The notes: generated from the letters alone by a model not told the origin. 64,000 nt of DNA from Lepidostoma basale (GCA_022606425.2 JAHDVF020000883.1:2046001-2110000), one strand, 5' to 3'; counted from the first letter of the stretch, positions 21,546 to 34,080 are shown. Numbers and translations: made by a program.

Positions 21546-21978
21546 TAGTTCTTACAACGGAGCATTTTTTACAGCGCCCTTGAGATGAATAATTCTTAAA
21601 AATGACGCTCTATAACAATCTATTATTATTATTATAACGACATCTTCAACCTTGCATATTTTCCTAATATTTGTATTCTTTATGAGCTTTTTTGAAAATG
21701 ACAAATTTTGGATATGCCCTTGTGAAGTATCCTTTACGACCAAAAGTTCAGAAGTTGCAGACTCCTTCTTCAGGGCAGCTGTTAACAACAATAAAACCAC
21801 AGTTACCATAACATTTTTTATTATTTTGATAACTCTCCGATAGTTTCAGTATCTATTTAATTTACGGTTGTTTTGGTAACATTGGTCGTGGGTGTTATTA
21901 ATTTGTGTTTGGGGTAACTGTGTGTGTGTAGTTATTTTAAAAATACTGAAGTACGTGTCCTCAATGATATCCGAAATG
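21546..21978. other. Non-coding; tiny family A remnant
   Basis: 21640-21690 on the minus strand encodes NTNIRKICKVEDVV, a short piece of LINE family A, next to a (TTA)n run. The remainder has no recognisable feature. Confidence 0.5.
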
Positions 21979-22046
21979 TCTTCTTCTTCCTCAGCCTATT
22001 CCCGTCCACTCCTGAACAAAGACCTCCTCCATTCGCTTCATCCATA
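21979..22046 (-). mobile_element. LINE family B tail fragment
   Basis: TCTTCTTCTTCCTCAGCCTA then TTCCCGTCCACTCCTGAAC, closely matching the nested copy at 11453. Confidence 0.75.
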
Positions 22047-22189
22047 TACCAAGATAAGTGATTAACACATAATTTACACACATGTTTATAGCTTTAATTT
22101 TTTATAAGAATTTAGGACTTCAATACGCAGTTGTTGAAAATTGTGTGAAAGTAAAATTTGATTATCTAATTACATGTATTAGATGGAAG

Positions 22190-22357
22190 GACGTCGGGGA
22201 GTTGGTAGCAGGCAGCTGTCCTGGCTACGGAACATAAAAGAGTGGACAGGAATAACAAGAGTTCAGAACCTGTTCCAAGTGGCGCAGGATAGTGATGCCT
22301 TTGTTGCAGTGATGGCCAACATTGGAAGGACTTGACACGGCACCAAAAGAAGAATAT
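22190..22357 (+). mobile_element. LINE family E C-terminus
   Basis: The peptide SRQLSWLRNIKEWTGITRVQ is followed by NLFQVAQDS and MANIGRT before the stop and an AAAAGAAGAA tail. Homologous to 24430-24602. Confidence 0.82.
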
Positions 22358-22397
22358 GGCACCGGAACTGATGCAAAAACCTATTGATTTTTGTAAG

Positions 22398-22626
22398 ACA
22401 CAGTCTCTCCGAAAGGGTAGGCAGAAAGAATGGACTGCCACACTTAAACGATACGGCACTCCATCCTTCTCTTTTCGCCATCGCGAGAAACGTGGTGTGA
22501 TGGGTTGCTAACCTCAAGTAACTAACTAACTAACTAACCATCATGCCGTCTCTCCGAAAGGATAGGCAGAAAGAATGGACTGTCACAATTTAACTGCTGC
22601 GGCACTCCATCCTTCTCTTTTCGCCC
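22398..22626 (-). mobile_element. Two tandem LINE family C-like 3' ends
   Basis: Segments 22398-22480 and 22545-22626 both read CTCTCCGAAAGG, TAGGCAGAAAGAATGGACTG, CACTCCATCCTTCTCTTTTC and CGCC. Between them lies CTAACTAACTAACTAACCAT, an antisense (GTTA)n tail. The second copy starts at its own tail; the first shows none. The protein end (ILSAYPF-GET-like) links them to family C but the upstream part differs. Confidence 0.7.
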
Positions 22627-24210
22627 CACAGTGTTCATTGGTATCAATAAAAATGGAATTATCATAACTCAAAACACTTGAAGTAGAGTATTTTTTTTTT
22701 GATGCAGCGGGCATATACATAAGTCGCAAGAAAAGACTTACTTGACGTGATTCAGCACTAAGCCTTTGGTTTAAATGTACACACAACATTGTATGCGATC
22801 ACAAACTTTATAGGGACGATAAAATAATCGAATGTGGGTTTTATGAATGAGACTCTCGAGCGACGATATGCAAAGTTAAGCGAGCATCGCATTAACATTG
22901 CGAATTTACAACAAAACACACAAAGGAATCGCTTTTCTTATTACTTCCTCTGTCTTCACCACACAAATTCTGGTTTGCGTTCCCCCGATATTACGGATCC
23001 TCCATTATACTCAGTTCTTTAGTAGCCGATACAATGCGCAATAGAATGATCGTGACTCAACAGGCAGTACAAAGGGATAAGATAGAAAAAGTGGCGCCCA
23101 TCGCATTGGCCAAATGTTCATTTATGTGTAACGGCCGCCGCGGACGACTCCACGAGCCAAGGTTTTCGATCGTAGTTGAAATATTTAAAAAATAAAGAAT
23201 TTATTTATTTACACTGGACATTGGGGCGAAGAATATGCCTTTACGTGTAGTGTTCCTATTATATGACACCCGGTGCTCTTGTAAACGACAAAAAGTCGGC
23301 TTAAATCTTTCACTTTAATAGTAAAATATAAAGGAAATACATGATCATATTTAGAACCATCCCTTCAAGGCTAGGTTCCATTAACATGAAAAAAAAAGAA
23401 GACAGGAGACTATCAAAAATAATAATTTTAAAGATTTTGAATAATAAATTATGAACAGAAAGCTAGCGAGATATTTTTTTAAATAATTTAAGCGGGTCAT
23501 CATTGAATAATTATATTTCGTATATTTGAAAAATTATTTATTCTTTTATAAGTATTCACATTTTTTGTAAGTATGTATGTACGTTAATGATCTAATTTAA
23601 ACAATTTTTTATAAAAAAACTCATTTTGACTTAAATTTTGTGTGACTTTAATTATGAAAAAAAGTACCCTTATAATAAAAAAAGCATAAAAGCATAGTTT
23701 AATTTCATTTATTATCTATTTTATAAACCATATATAAAATTTGCTATAATTATTACAAAATGGTTCAATATTATTCACATTGCATGAATTATTTTGCTTT
23801 TAACTAAATACTCGTATAACCAATTACATCAATGTATAAATCAAACAAAGCTACAATTGAAAAACTGGTCTCCTTGAGCACCTGTACGAGTGTATCCTTC
23901 CTGTTCACCTTCTACCCGTTTATTATTGAGTCAGAATATTTATTTATTCATATGTCTAATGGGGTGGAACATATGCTCAACACGTGACCTGTCTTCCAGT
24001 AACCGTTTTTCTGTTTTTGGTCTTACGATCCCCCTCTTACGACTGCCAATATGGTAAATGCTGCGCATGTTACATTTTAACCACGTGGTTATTTTTTTCC
24101 ACGAGACACCCAAGATATTACTAATCCACAATGCCATTTTATAATATAGAAATACATTTTGAAACTTCAATAAATCTAGTAAATTGTTGATTAAATAAAA
24201 ATCAAATAGT
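22627..24210. other. Low-repeat patch, then AT-rich DNA
   Basis: 22800-23330 has mixed composition with a CpG-rich point at about 23131-23150 (ACGGCCGCCGCGGACGAC). No exon with splice sites and a recognisable peptide. 23330-24210 is AT-rich. Confidence 0.35.
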
Positions 24211-24219
24211 AGGTAACAA

Positions 24220-24602
24220 AATTAACTCAATGAACAAACTGGAAGCATTGGAAATGTGGCTCCATCGCCGAATGCTCAGAGTTCCCTGGACAGACATGGT
24301 TACCAATAACGAAGACCTGAGGCAAGCTAGAGCTGACAGGGAACTGTTATCAACTATCAAGATTCGAAAGATTTCACATCTAGGTCATATACTGCGTGGG
24401 GAAAAGTACCACCTTCTCCAACTGATATTGAAGGGGAAAATTGAGGGACGCTGAGGGCCCAGTAGGAGACAAATGTCCTGGCTGCGAAACGCGAGGGAGT
24501 GGACCGGCATCCGAAGTGTGGAGGAGCTGTTCCGGGGACAGGTTCGCCGAGGTGATCGCCGACGTTGGGGAGACCCAACAGGGCACTTGAAGAAAAAGAA
24601 GA
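24220..24602 (+). mobile_element. LINE family E, RT C-terminus
   Basis: Starts NKLEALEMWLHRRMLRVPW, then DLRQARADRELLSTIKIRK, HLGHILRGEKYHLLQLILKG and KIEGR followed by a stop. It then continues in frame as SRRQMSWLRNAREWTGI to RRWGDPTGHLKKKKK. The tail is AAGAAAAAGAAGAAGG. A 9-bp duplication AGGTAACAA lies at 24211-24219 and 24603-24611. Confidence 0.88.
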
Positions 24603-24611
24603 AGGTAACAA

Positions 24612-25655
24612 GAGTTCTCCATTTAATAAAAAAATAATCTGCTAATTGTAAGCAAATATATAAATACATAATATGTGTTTGATTCGGATAATATAAACTA
24701 TAAATAGTGAAGATTTCTTAGAAAAAATAAATAAAAATTGACATGCGTGTTTCTAACGGTTGATATCCTTCATCATTACGAAAATCTGTATCTAAAGATT
24801 TTCACACGTATAAAGAACGATAAATATCTGCAATATATATGTTTTTAAATTGTGAAAGCAATGTTATATACTTTTTTAATGTTTATATTAAAATCAATTC
24901 ACAATATGAGCGAATATTTGAGAGGAAACAGTGCTTTTAAGAGTAATTTCCAAATAACATTTCATTTAAAACGAAGGATTCTTTTCAATTGTAAATACAA
25001 GTAAAATATTTGTTTGCATTTATACGTGTACTATTCTAAGAAATTCGTTGGTAAATTGTAACAACCGTAAGCAGGTAAGAAACTAAAAAACATATAATCT
25101 TTTAGGTGATACGGGATTTTCTTATATCAAAATGTAATGGATTTCTTGTAAATTCAAAGAACTGTAACGATGGCGCTCATTATGGGACAACGCGATTTAA
25201 ACGCCTCATTTCACTCACTTTTATCTGGTCCCAAAAGGTGCAAAGTTTTTTTGCTCACCTATTATCCCCGTAAAAAAAGTTTTATCCGTCTAGTCAGGGG
25301 AATATAATGTATGATTTGTCTTTTGATGGGAGAATTTGGGGTTGTCGAATATAAAATAGGTGGATGTAATGCAATCAACCTGTTTCTTAAATATACTCAT
25401 TTAATGTTTTTGTTTTGTTTTTTTTCAAGAAAAGGAATCGTTTTTAAAACGTATCATAAACATAATGTGTTAGTTAATCTAATTATTGTATTATTTTAGT
25501 CAAAATAAAACAGCCTCATACATGCTTCGAAGGACCCGAGTAGAATGGAGCAAGTAGTCGCTAAAAATCAGTAATACATATGCAAGTAAAAGAATATTTA
25601 TTAAAAATCAAAAAAAAACTTTGATTGTTTGTCTTTCTCACATTGCTGATTTACT
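24612..25655. other. AT-rich; small low-repeat patch at 25040-25260
   Basis: No gene. GACATGCGTGTTTCTAACGG with CCTTCATCATTACG near 24741-24780 is a degenerate hammerhead-repeat remnant. Confidence 0.4.
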
Positions 25656-25659
25656 AAAA

Positions 25660-25870
25660 ACCGAAATAAAATCGTTTTTTTATAAAAGCTTTCTTTTATT
25701 TTATGGGAATGACATGTTTCTTTATAATGATGCCTTTCTAAGGGAAACATTTAATTCCCATAAAATAAAATAAAAAATATAGAAAACGCACGTTTTCATA
25801 TGTATAATTTAATTTCAATACATTTATTTTACATCATTGTTCAGGAATCAATAAATATATTTTATATTTA
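25660..25870. repeat. GATAAT-subfamily fold-back, degenerate
   Basis: Inverted arms: TTTATTTTATGGGAATGACA then TGTTTC on the left, and ATTCCCATAAAATAAAATAA then GAAAACGCACGTTTTCATAT on the right. It ends with the family terminus TTTTACATCATTGTTCAGGA. Confidence 0.7.
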
Positions 25871-26742
25871 CTTAGAAATATATCGAATCCGGGATTTAGT
25901 GTAACTCCATAAACCACAAAACGATTAAAATTATTAATATTTTATTTCAAACATTATGTTTCTGTTATATATGCATTCACTTTATTTTGTGGATTCGCAT
26001 TGGAATGTGTATTTTTTTTATATTGTATTATATTTCAACACTTCATGGCACTTTTTTCAAACATGTTTTGGGGAGCAGACACCCTTACTCAATGTAAAAA
26101 AATATACACTGAAGATAGGCGTCTGCGTTCTTAAACTTGTTTGTGAAAAGTGTAATACAGTGTTGTAAAAATACCATGTTTTAAAAAAAATCTTAAATAA
26201 ATAGAGTATCGTTTTTTGTCAATATGTGTGCCATCCACAATACGCCGTGTGTAGTTAGAGTCTTGTGATATGAAAGGGAGATTAAGCGGCTTTAAGCGAG
26301 CCGGCCGTAAGTGTGCTCGGCTAGCGGCAGGTGTTAAATTCACCTGTTACTATTAACTTCTTGTAGGAGGGTGAGGCGATCTTTATTACTCGGCTGGCCT
26401 TATTGGCGCATGCTGTTCCCGGCCATACACACTCGAGTGTACTGCTGTTTAGGAAGTGGAATGGTGATCATTTATTAGATAACTATGTTATTGGGGTTTT
26501 TAATTATCTGTAACGGTAAGCGAATACCTTTTTTTATAAAGAAGTTTATACGACTGCTACAAAAAAACATCTTTATTATAATGATTCGATGCAAACGCAT
26601 TAAAAATATTTTTTTCAATGTACTATTCTCAATTCTTCTACTTCTTATGCCATATTAGGTTTCACCGACGTTGGCAATCTCTCAGTCTTGCACCGTTCGG
26701 ATTAACTTCTTCCCGCCATATACATAATTTCGAAATACTCGT
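25871..26742. other. Degenerate hammerhead repeat and non-coding DNA
   Basis: 25930-26190 is a loose inverted repeat around TCAAACATGTTTTGGGGAGC (26058-26077). 26210-26530 is GC-richer without recognised repeats. The minus-strand frame at 26131-26343 is not a recognisable protein. Confidence 0.4.
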
Positions 26743-26756
26743 ATATACAATATATT

Positions 26757-27136
26757 GCCGAGAAACTACGAGTGATCTAAAGAGCCATGGAAAGAGCCAT
26801 GTTAGGAATAAGCCTATGAGACAGAGTCAGAAACGATACGGTGAGAAAAAAATCAAAGGTCACTGACATCATCCACCGGGTGGCGACTCTAAAATGGCAA
26901 TGGGCAAGTCACGTGGCCAGAAGCTCAGATGAAAAGTGGACAAGAAGACTGCTGACTTGGAGACCGTGGACGGCAAAGAGAAGTGCAGGGCGACAGCAAC
27001 TAAGCTGAAAAAATTATCTGAACAGACACGTCGGAATAACCTGGATGCAGTCTGCACAGGACAGAGTGACATGGAAGCGAATGGAGGAGGCCTTTGTCCA
27101 GGAGTGAAAGGGAATAGACTGAGGAAGACGAAGAAC
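26757..27136 (+). mobile_element. LINE family B, RT C-terminus
   Basis: In three frames the translation reads RAMERAMLGISL, DRVRNDTVR, KVTDIIHRVATLKWQWASHV, ARSSDEKWTRRLLTWRPWTA and finally MEEAFVQEW-like residues. This is the classic order at the end of an RTE-type ORF. A perfect 14-bp duplication ATATACAATATATT lies at 26743-26756 and 27137-27150. Frameshifts show it is dead. Confidence 0.9.
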
Positions 27137-27150
27137 ATATACAATATATT

Positions 27151-27617
27151 AATATAAAGTCAAAAGTAGCTACGAAATATGGAAAGAAACGAGAAACTTC
27201 CACTTTAAACGCCCAAGTGGCATCTTAAGAACCAGCAAAAATGTTGCTGCAAACCAATCCATTGAATAAAAACTAGCGAAAAAGACAGTCAAGAGATACT
27301 TCGATGCTTTTTCAATATTTTTTGTTTAAGTATAATCTTGATTGATATATCAGAACTAATCTAAGCTTTCAAAAAGAATAAACTATTATATAAAAAATAC
27401 GAAAAACTCTGAAACATAAGATGAGTTGCTATTAATTAGTTACGCGAGAATAGATTCCCGGATCATTTAAGTAGAAATTTTAAGTACGTCAATTTGTATG
27501 TAAACTAAAAAAATATACGTATGGAAATGGTTCAAGATATGAAACTGGTGATTATGGGAAATACAATTAAGAATTGTGTTGGAAAGTTTAAAAATTATCA
27601 GAATTATATCAATCATC
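27151..27617. other. AT-rich non-coding stretch
   Basis: No gene or repeat recognised. Confidence 0.4.
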
Positions 27618-28000
27618 GTATATCTTCTTCTTATTCTTCTTCTTCCTTGTTGTAGATATAAATGGTCTGTTCTCCAGAGTGTTGCTTTAGGAGGTCTTCC
27701 ACGAGGACGAGTCCCATGAGGCTAATTATCTAGTGTTATATAGGGAAGTCTGGTGGGGTTTATTCTTTGAACATGACCAAACCAGTCTCTTCTTCGCTGT
27801 CTTCTCTATCTTATAATATCTTCAACCACACTTATCTCTCTATTCTGGTGTTCCTCAAGCGATCTCTCAGTTTCACCTCGGAAGTCCTCAAAACTTGTTT
27901 AGTCCTTCCTGTGTCTGCCCTTGCTTCGACGTCATATGTTATTATTGATCTTACGCATGCTTTACAGATTCTAATCTTACTCTTAATGGCCATTTTTTAG
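27618..28000 (-). mobile_element. LINE family A, upstream part plus tail
   Basis: The minus strand reads MAIKSKIRICKACVRSIITY then DVEARADTGRTKQVLRTSEV and KLRDRLRNTRI, equivalent to the YxxETRADT-TKxxLRxxExK region before the VEDVVRWxR segment. A TTCTTCTTCTT antisense tail is at 27624-27646. This copy extends further 5' than the other family A copies. Confidence 0.82.
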
Positions 28001-28720
28001 TTTTTTTATATTGTAAAATACAATCGGTTTTCGTAAAATTAATTGTAAAAATTTGAATATGAAGTCAAAAGAGTATATCCTCAATGAATGAATTCATATG
28101 TTATACAAAAATGTCCTAAATTAAATTTAAATAAGCTCAAATAAAGAGAAGCTTAATCAAATAAAAAAAGCTCATTAGTTGGCAGTGAGATCATCATGAT
28201 AGTACAAGTATTTTTAAATTATGTTTTAAGAATTTTAGGGTCAGATTAGACCCATCAATATCAAACCAACGGTAATTATTTATTTTTAAAAATGTTAATT
28301 ATGTATATCTAGTCGCTCCACACGCTAAGAAGACATTCGCATTGCAAACATCTCTGTAGGTAAATATGAAAGGAAACTAATATTTTACATAAACCGTAAT
28401 TCTGCATTATTTATGTATATTTGAGGTTATATCTTACCATACTATTGATTAACAAGATAGTGCTTGTGTATATTTCTGTTATCTGTTAATAAATAATATT
28501 TGTATTCAATACGATTCGTATAAAATTCTGTATCGTTGTTTCGCATTCAAATTATAATATTATTTTCATATTGTAAGGCAGTCGTGCTGAGATTTTATTC
28601 GAATATAAAATATAATTATTGTGTGTCCGCATACTGTGTTCTGTTATAACTTGTCGACTCGAAACATTTACATTAAAATTAAAATAAATTAAATAATCAA
28701 ATAGCGAAATATTGATATCA
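28001..28720. other. AT-rich non-coding stretch
   Basis: No gene or clear repeat recognised. Confidence 0.4.
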
Positions 28721-28723
28721 GAT

Positions 28724-29165
28724 CTTCTTCATTTTCTTTTCGTCTACACCTCCGTCGTGCATAGGGCCTCAAGGAACCTTCTCCACCCGACTCTATCGCA
28801 TGCCTGATGCCTAACATCATCCCAAGTGAGGCCTGCTGCCAACCTCGTCCTGCAGGGCTCTTCTCCAGGTGGCTCTAGGTCTGCCTCGCTTTCTTTTTCC
28901 TCCCATAGGGGACCAGTCCAGTGCACCCTGAGCGATGCAGGCTGGGTTCCGTCTCAGAGTGTGAACGATCCACTGCCATTTGCGTCTAGCGACTTGTTCT
29001 CTAATTGGCTTTTAGCCTGCCATGCTCCAGAGAATGGCATTTGACACTGTTTGAGGCCAAAAGATTTTGAATATTGAGCGAAGGTACCCATTTATAAACA
29101 TCTGGAGTATAACAACTAACGTCAGCGGAAGATTTCCAAGTCTCACATCGGTATCAGACACCACA
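28724..29165 (-). mobile_element. LINE family F, second copy
   Basis: It is antisense to the copy at 6565-7349, with minus-strand peptides MHWTGPLWEEKESEADLEPP and WDDVRHQACDRVGWRRFLEA, and (further 5') the RRKWQWIVHTLRR-like and VSNAILWSMAG-like segments. The 3' end carries an AAG-type tail in antisense (TCTTCTTCATTTTC). Confidence 0.85.
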
Positions 29166-29719
29166 AAAATATTTGATATCTTCCTTATTATGTAATTTAA
29201 AATTGAAATAAAATTTTAATTTATATTTTTTAAGTTTCAATCCTAAGGATAGATTTGCAGCAAAGTGTATTAACATCTTGCTGGTTCTTGGGATTCCACT
29301 TTAAATACGGCCTCTTTTAATAAGGTAGTTTCCCGTGTATTACAATTTTTTGCATACGATTTTTTATTTGACTCCAATTACCGTATACAATTTTTAAACT
29401 GCTGATTCTCATGACATGTGATTGTAAGTTTGTAGTATAACATGGAATAATTAACGATTTAAAGAATTTTAATTTTATTTGATGTATCTCGAGAGGTTTA
29501 TAAGATTTTATAACCTCTTAATTGTTTAATTTTTACTAATTCCGATAAATAGTAGAGAATATGGAACAATTTTTATATTTAGCAAAACGTACATTTTATT
29601 AAATTTTATTGGAGTTACATGTTAAATATTGCTAGGGCATAATATTTTTTTGCTTATATATAATTAAACGTTTATTTAAAGCAATTTTTTGTTATTTTTA
29701 GTACTTAAAATAACATTAT
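29166..29719. other. AT-rich; short SINE remnant
   Basis: ATTCTCATGACATGTGATTG at 29402-29421 matches the antisense SINE body, preceded by CAATTACCGTATACAATTTT, which also precedes the SINE at 19545. Nothing else recognised. Confidence 0.5.
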
Positions 29720-29855
29720 TTAATTAAAACTAATGAAAATGTCTGTTTTCTAAAAAAAAAAAAATATTTTAACGAATGACATGTTTCGCCTGTCTAAAGC
29801 ATTATCAAATGTACATTTGATAATGCCTTGAAGACACGAAAAATAGTAATATTAT
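29720..29855. repeat. GATAAT-subfamily fold-back core
   Basis: GACATGTTTCGCCTGTCTAA, then GCATTATCAAATGTACATTT and GATAATGCC form an inverted repeat through a shared centre AAATGTACATTT (29812-29823). The left arm starts AACTAATGAAAATGTCTGTT. Confidence 0.7.
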
Positions 29856-29859
29856 TGTT

Positions 29860-30485
29860 AAATCATCGATAGGTTGTGTAATGTATAATCTAAAAAATAT
29901 AAAATCATTTGGTTATACCCGTAAAGAAAAATATTTTTATGAAACAATTAATGTATATATCTGCACATAAGAAAATACAGTACTTTCCTGGTTTTATGAG
30001 TAAACACGTATATTTTTATTGCATTCAAAACAGTAAATATTAATAATGACAAATTAAATATTTGCAATTTCCCAAGAATATTAGAATACCATTCGCATAA
30101 AATAGTCTGATATTTTTTTATTAAGGATTCATAACTGCTTTAGTTTACAGCATCCGGGGCTGGACCATTACTATATCCAACTAATTCACCGATTATCTCT
30201 CAATAACTACAAGCATCCAGAAACTATAAATGCCGAGATCTAGACGCCCAACTGCACTGATTGAGTTGCATTACGAGCGCTAATGGCTGTTTTCTGATTC
30301 CTTCGCGTAATAAAAGTTCCTGCGTTGATTGAATCGATTAAATCGGAAGTTTTTTATAAGCGACCTTTTCGTGTAGTTGTACTCTCGTCTCAATTATAAC
30401 ACTAAGTGCGTATGACTCTAATCTAAAACCGTTGAAATACATTTTCCTTAAGTTTTAAGCGTTTACAAATTAATTATAAACATAT
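29860..30485. other. Non-coding; low-repeat patch at 30110-30430
   Basis: The patch is of mixed composition with no recognised transposon or exon. Confidence 0.35.
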
Positions 30486-30489
30486 TATT

Positions 30490-31265
30490 AATTGGTAGTG
30501 AAGTCAGTGAACTCGCAGAACTTATCGGAAGCATCGAAAGGGAGAGTGATTGGTGGGCTTGAGAATGAACAGATCCAAGACAAAGATAATGATGATAAGC
30601 AGAGCTAACTAATTCATAAAAACGGGCCTTTTCTCTGATTTGGAAGTTGTGAATGTATGTGTCTGTCTTGGATCGCTAATAACTTGGGGGGACCAGGGGG
30701 GATGCGAGAGGGAGATTCGATGGAGAACCCAAATGGCTAAAACTTCCATGACAAAGCTCACCAAGATTTGGCAAGATATAAATATCTTCAACGAGACAAA
30801 GATGAGACTGGTTAAAATCCTTGTTTTCTCCATATTCCTTTATGGTTGCGAGTCTTGGACTTTGCAAACATCAGAGAGGTCTAAAATTGATGCTTTTGAG
30901 ATGTGGTGCTGGCGACAAATGCTGCATATACCCTGAATGGCAAGAAGAACAAACCAGTGAATCATTGACCAGCTGGGTATCAAGGCAAGACTCTCGCGGA
31001 TATGCTCTCAGAGAGTACTGAAATATTTTGGACACATAGCCCTGAGAGATCAGGAAACCTTGAAAAGCTCATTATCATGGGCGAAGTGGCGGAAAGGCGA
31101 CCACAAGGACGAACTCCGAGCCGCTGCGCTGGTACGATCAAATCAGGGAGCTGACTGGTCTCTCATTAGCTGCAGCCTGGAGACTGACAGATGACAGGAG
31201 CGCATGGCGTGCCATGGTCGATAGTTTACCCTCAATCATGAATAATACGACTGAGAAGATGAGAA
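30490..31265 (+). mobile_element. LINE family H, RT palm to C-terminus
   Basis: Plus-strand peptides in broken frames: FLYGCESWTLQTSERSKIDA, FEMWCWRQMLHIP, ARRTNQ, IDQLGIKARLSRIC, RVLKYFGHIALRDQETL and finally LNHE. This is the usual sequence of motifs at the end of insect endonuclease/reverse transcriptase proteins. Stops and frameshifts show it is inactive. It is the second-longest LINE fragment here. Confidence 0.88.
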
Positions 31266-31269
31266 TAAA

Positions 31270-31925
31270 CATATACATATTAACATTTACTGACTATTAT
31301 GTATAGACTCTTAAAAATACTTTTTCCATACAAAATATCTAGCACTTATAAAATAATTAATATTTTTTACCCTTTAAAAACTTTTTTCGCTGTACAATCG
31401 TAATCAGTAATAAGATTATCTTTTGATGTAAATGTTTTTTTTCATGCACGTAAAAATTTCACAAAACAACACCAAATTGTTCTCCATTTGTTTTCTACGC
31501 TTCTGTCATACATCAATAATTAGAACAAAATTCAAAATTAAATTCAGAATCAGAACAAAATTCAAAGAAGTATTCCTCTCTCGCTCTCTTGTATTAAAAA
31601 TATTCTCGTACTCTTTCATGATGACATTCGGGTTTGTGCCTATTTATATTATGATGATATGCATACTTATGCCGATCCTTGTATAATATGTGGAACTCTC
31701 AACGTAGGATCAAAGAATGAGAAAAATACAGCGAAAATGAGATCTCTCATATGATAGATTGCCAATTACCTCCAGAATAAATGATTTAGGCGTGTAATCG
31801 CCTTAATCTAAAAAAACGTTTTCAAGTAGCTTTATATAAAAAAAAGCGGTTGGACAGGTTTTATCTTATAATGTTTAAATCCAAGTGTTAACGATGTAAA
31901 CGGAACTATAAATGGGAAGGAAATA
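31270..31925. other. AT-rich non-coding stretch
   Basis: The 84-codon frame at 31432-31686 is low-complexity and unsupported. Nothing else recognised. Confidence 0.4.
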
Positions 31926-31927
31926 TA

Positions 31928-32053
31928 GCACGATCAAATAAACCAAAAATTGAATGTTAGCGAGAGAAGTATGTCAGAAAAAAAACGGTGTGGCAGTCGA
32001 TTATTTCTGCCCACCCTTTCAGGGAATCGGTGTAATGGTTAATTAATTAGTAA
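31928..32053 (+). mobile_element. LINE family C fragment with internal deletion
   Basis: GCACGATCAAATAAACC is followed by TTGAATGTTAGCGAGAGAAG, then GTGTGGCAGTCGATTATTTC and TGGTTAATTAATTAG. The segment encoding the RSRNRRACM-type motif is missing. Confidence 0.75.
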
Positions 32054-32640
32054 GGTTTAAAATCTATATTGGATATTTTTTCTCATGTTTTGAAAATTGA
32101 CGAGACGAAAATTTAAAGATTGTTGAAAATTAATGACAAAAATAAATATTAGGATATCAAAATAAATTCATGAAAGCTATCTCGGAACATGAGTTATAAA
32201 GACGTTTTTAGAAGTGCGAGAATAGATTTGGTACCGCATGTGTTTGGGAACATGCCTAGCGAAGCAAATTATGAATTTTGACCGGTCCAAATCTCCGGGG
32301 GTCCATCAATATGCTAAAACAGCAATGCCCAGATAAATATCGCTGAGAAGATACTTGAAGCTTCCGGTCTTATTTAAATTAAATACATGAAGATTAAGAA
32401 GCCCAAATCAGTCACGCAGGGGGATGTATGAGTTTAACCTTTCGGTTATTCGACCAACGATTAGAGTAATGATTTAAAACACGCAATGAAATAACGAAAT
32501 AAAACAATATGAAATCTGAATCTGGCGCCTCCATTAAGGGATGGTAATTTTGTAAAATTATTATAGAACAATTTAATTTAGTATTTTAAAAATATGTATA
32601 CAAATAAATGTCTTATAAGTACTGGAAGGAAACCATCTAA
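32054..32640. other. Non-coding, nothing recognised
   Basis: 32200-32540 is of mixed composition. No gene or repeat was recognised. Confidence 0.35.
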
Positions 32641-32644
32641 CCAA

Positions 32645-32765
32645 TTTTATTGTTATGTGAATTCTACTAGATCAAAGACAGCGTGATTTTTTTTCTCACT
32701 GTTATCACCGGGAAACGAACCTGAGACCTTTGTTCGAGTTGCCATTCTGCCACGAAGACCATCCA
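32645..32765 (-). mobile_element. SINE head fragment, degraded
   Basis: Antisense: GTGAATTCTACTAGATCAAA, GACAGCGTGA, and GGGAAACGAACCTGAGACCT as damaged box B, ending at CCACGAAGACCATC. The body is absent. Confidence 0.7.
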
Positions 32766-32769
32766 CGTA

Positions 32770-33968
32770 ATTTATTTAACGTTATTACATATACGAGTGC
32801 ATGTTTTTTTTAAATAAGAGTGGATAAAACTGATTTCATATCTAACTTAAGAATTTATTACCCGAAATTTGATCCAAGGCAAGACCGAACAATAATTATA
32901 ATTCATTTTATTTAGTTAATACACTGTGCTCTAGTAATAATTAATATTCGTGTGTCTATAACTTACGCCCGAGCGAGTAAACACGCTTCGCTACTTAAAA
33001 GAGATTTTTCTAAACTGATCACTGGCGGTCAATCGCGTTTCCTATCACGCAACGCAGTGCGCAGGCGCACCCGATATTCTCACGCTACCAATAGTTTACC
33101 ACGCTTCCGATTATCTTCACAAACAAATTCCCCATTGACCACACGAACAAGTTCAGCAATTTATCATTATTAGTTTACGGGCAATAGAAAAAATCTGTGT
33201 TCGGACCGCTTTGAATATCCGATATGCCGGACGATACGGTCTACCAATGTGGCGAGCCGATTAATGCGCCCCTTGCAAGCCGTTCGCATTTCCGAAACGT
33301 TCTAAATCATCCGATTTCACGAGCTCTTAACACGCCACTTGCCGGGATATTATTGAAACATAAATAAACTTTATTCTTCGAGTACTTGCACGGGAAGGCG
33401 CATGCGCCAGGAGGAGGGCCACAGGAGCAAAAATCTCCGATGTTAATTTATAGCCGCCGAGGAAGTGTGCAATTCCATTGATTAAATTCTCGCCATACAG
33501 CCACTGAAAACTTAACACCATTCGGGATACCCTGCCAGGGACCAACGCATAAATCTTATTTTGGTTTTTCGCCCTTAACCGTGGGTACCCGTTACTAAAG
33601 TAGCTACTTTAGAACACGGTATTCAAAAGTGATGAATCATAATATAAATAGGTAAAATCATCAGAGAAAGAGTACGAGAATACTTTGAATACGAGAGAGC
33701 TAGAGAGGAATACTACGATTCGCTGCTAAAGTAATTCGAAATGCACACGATGCGTATGCCCGAGAACGTTTCTGAATTTTTGTTCTGATTATTATAGTAT
33801 GACGTTAAATAAACAGAAAAAACGTGTGAATTAATGTAGAATTTGGTTTATTTCTGTGAATATTTCACAGGTTGCAACTAGTCTATACAATATACCTGTG
33901 TATATTTTTCTAATACGACTTCGTATATTATATTTTAAATCAAACTTTTTTTTATAATCTCAAGAAAT
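32770..33968. other. Low-repeat block at 32930-33600
   Basis: Several CpG-containing, repeat-free stretches. Frames of 72-73 codons on opposite strands (32952-33173 and 33327-33545) show no protein motif. Candidate conserved non-coding sequence. Confidence 0.35.
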
Positions 33969-33970
33969 TA

Positions 33971-34080
33971 TTCTTCTTCTTCTCGCCGATATATCCCGGT
34001 GTGAGATTTGTCCTCCTCCACAACGGTCCTCCAATGGCTTATGTGCGTGGTCACCCCTTTCCATTCTGTATGTCCATTAA
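33971..34080 (-). mobile_element. LINE family G 3' end
   Basis: TTCTTCTTCTTCTCGCCGAT then GATTTGTCCTCCTCCACAAC, GGTCCTCCAATGG and GTGCGTGGTCACCCCTTTCC. It matches 41665-41835 in the same antisense orientation. An AAG-type tail is shared with families A, B, D, E and F. Confidence 0.65.

Noticed and set aside
21700..21800. Hammerhead motif around CCTTCTTCAGGGCAGCTGTT
   Set aside because: CUGAAGA is present on the minus strand but no stem II and no GAAA box follow at the right distance.
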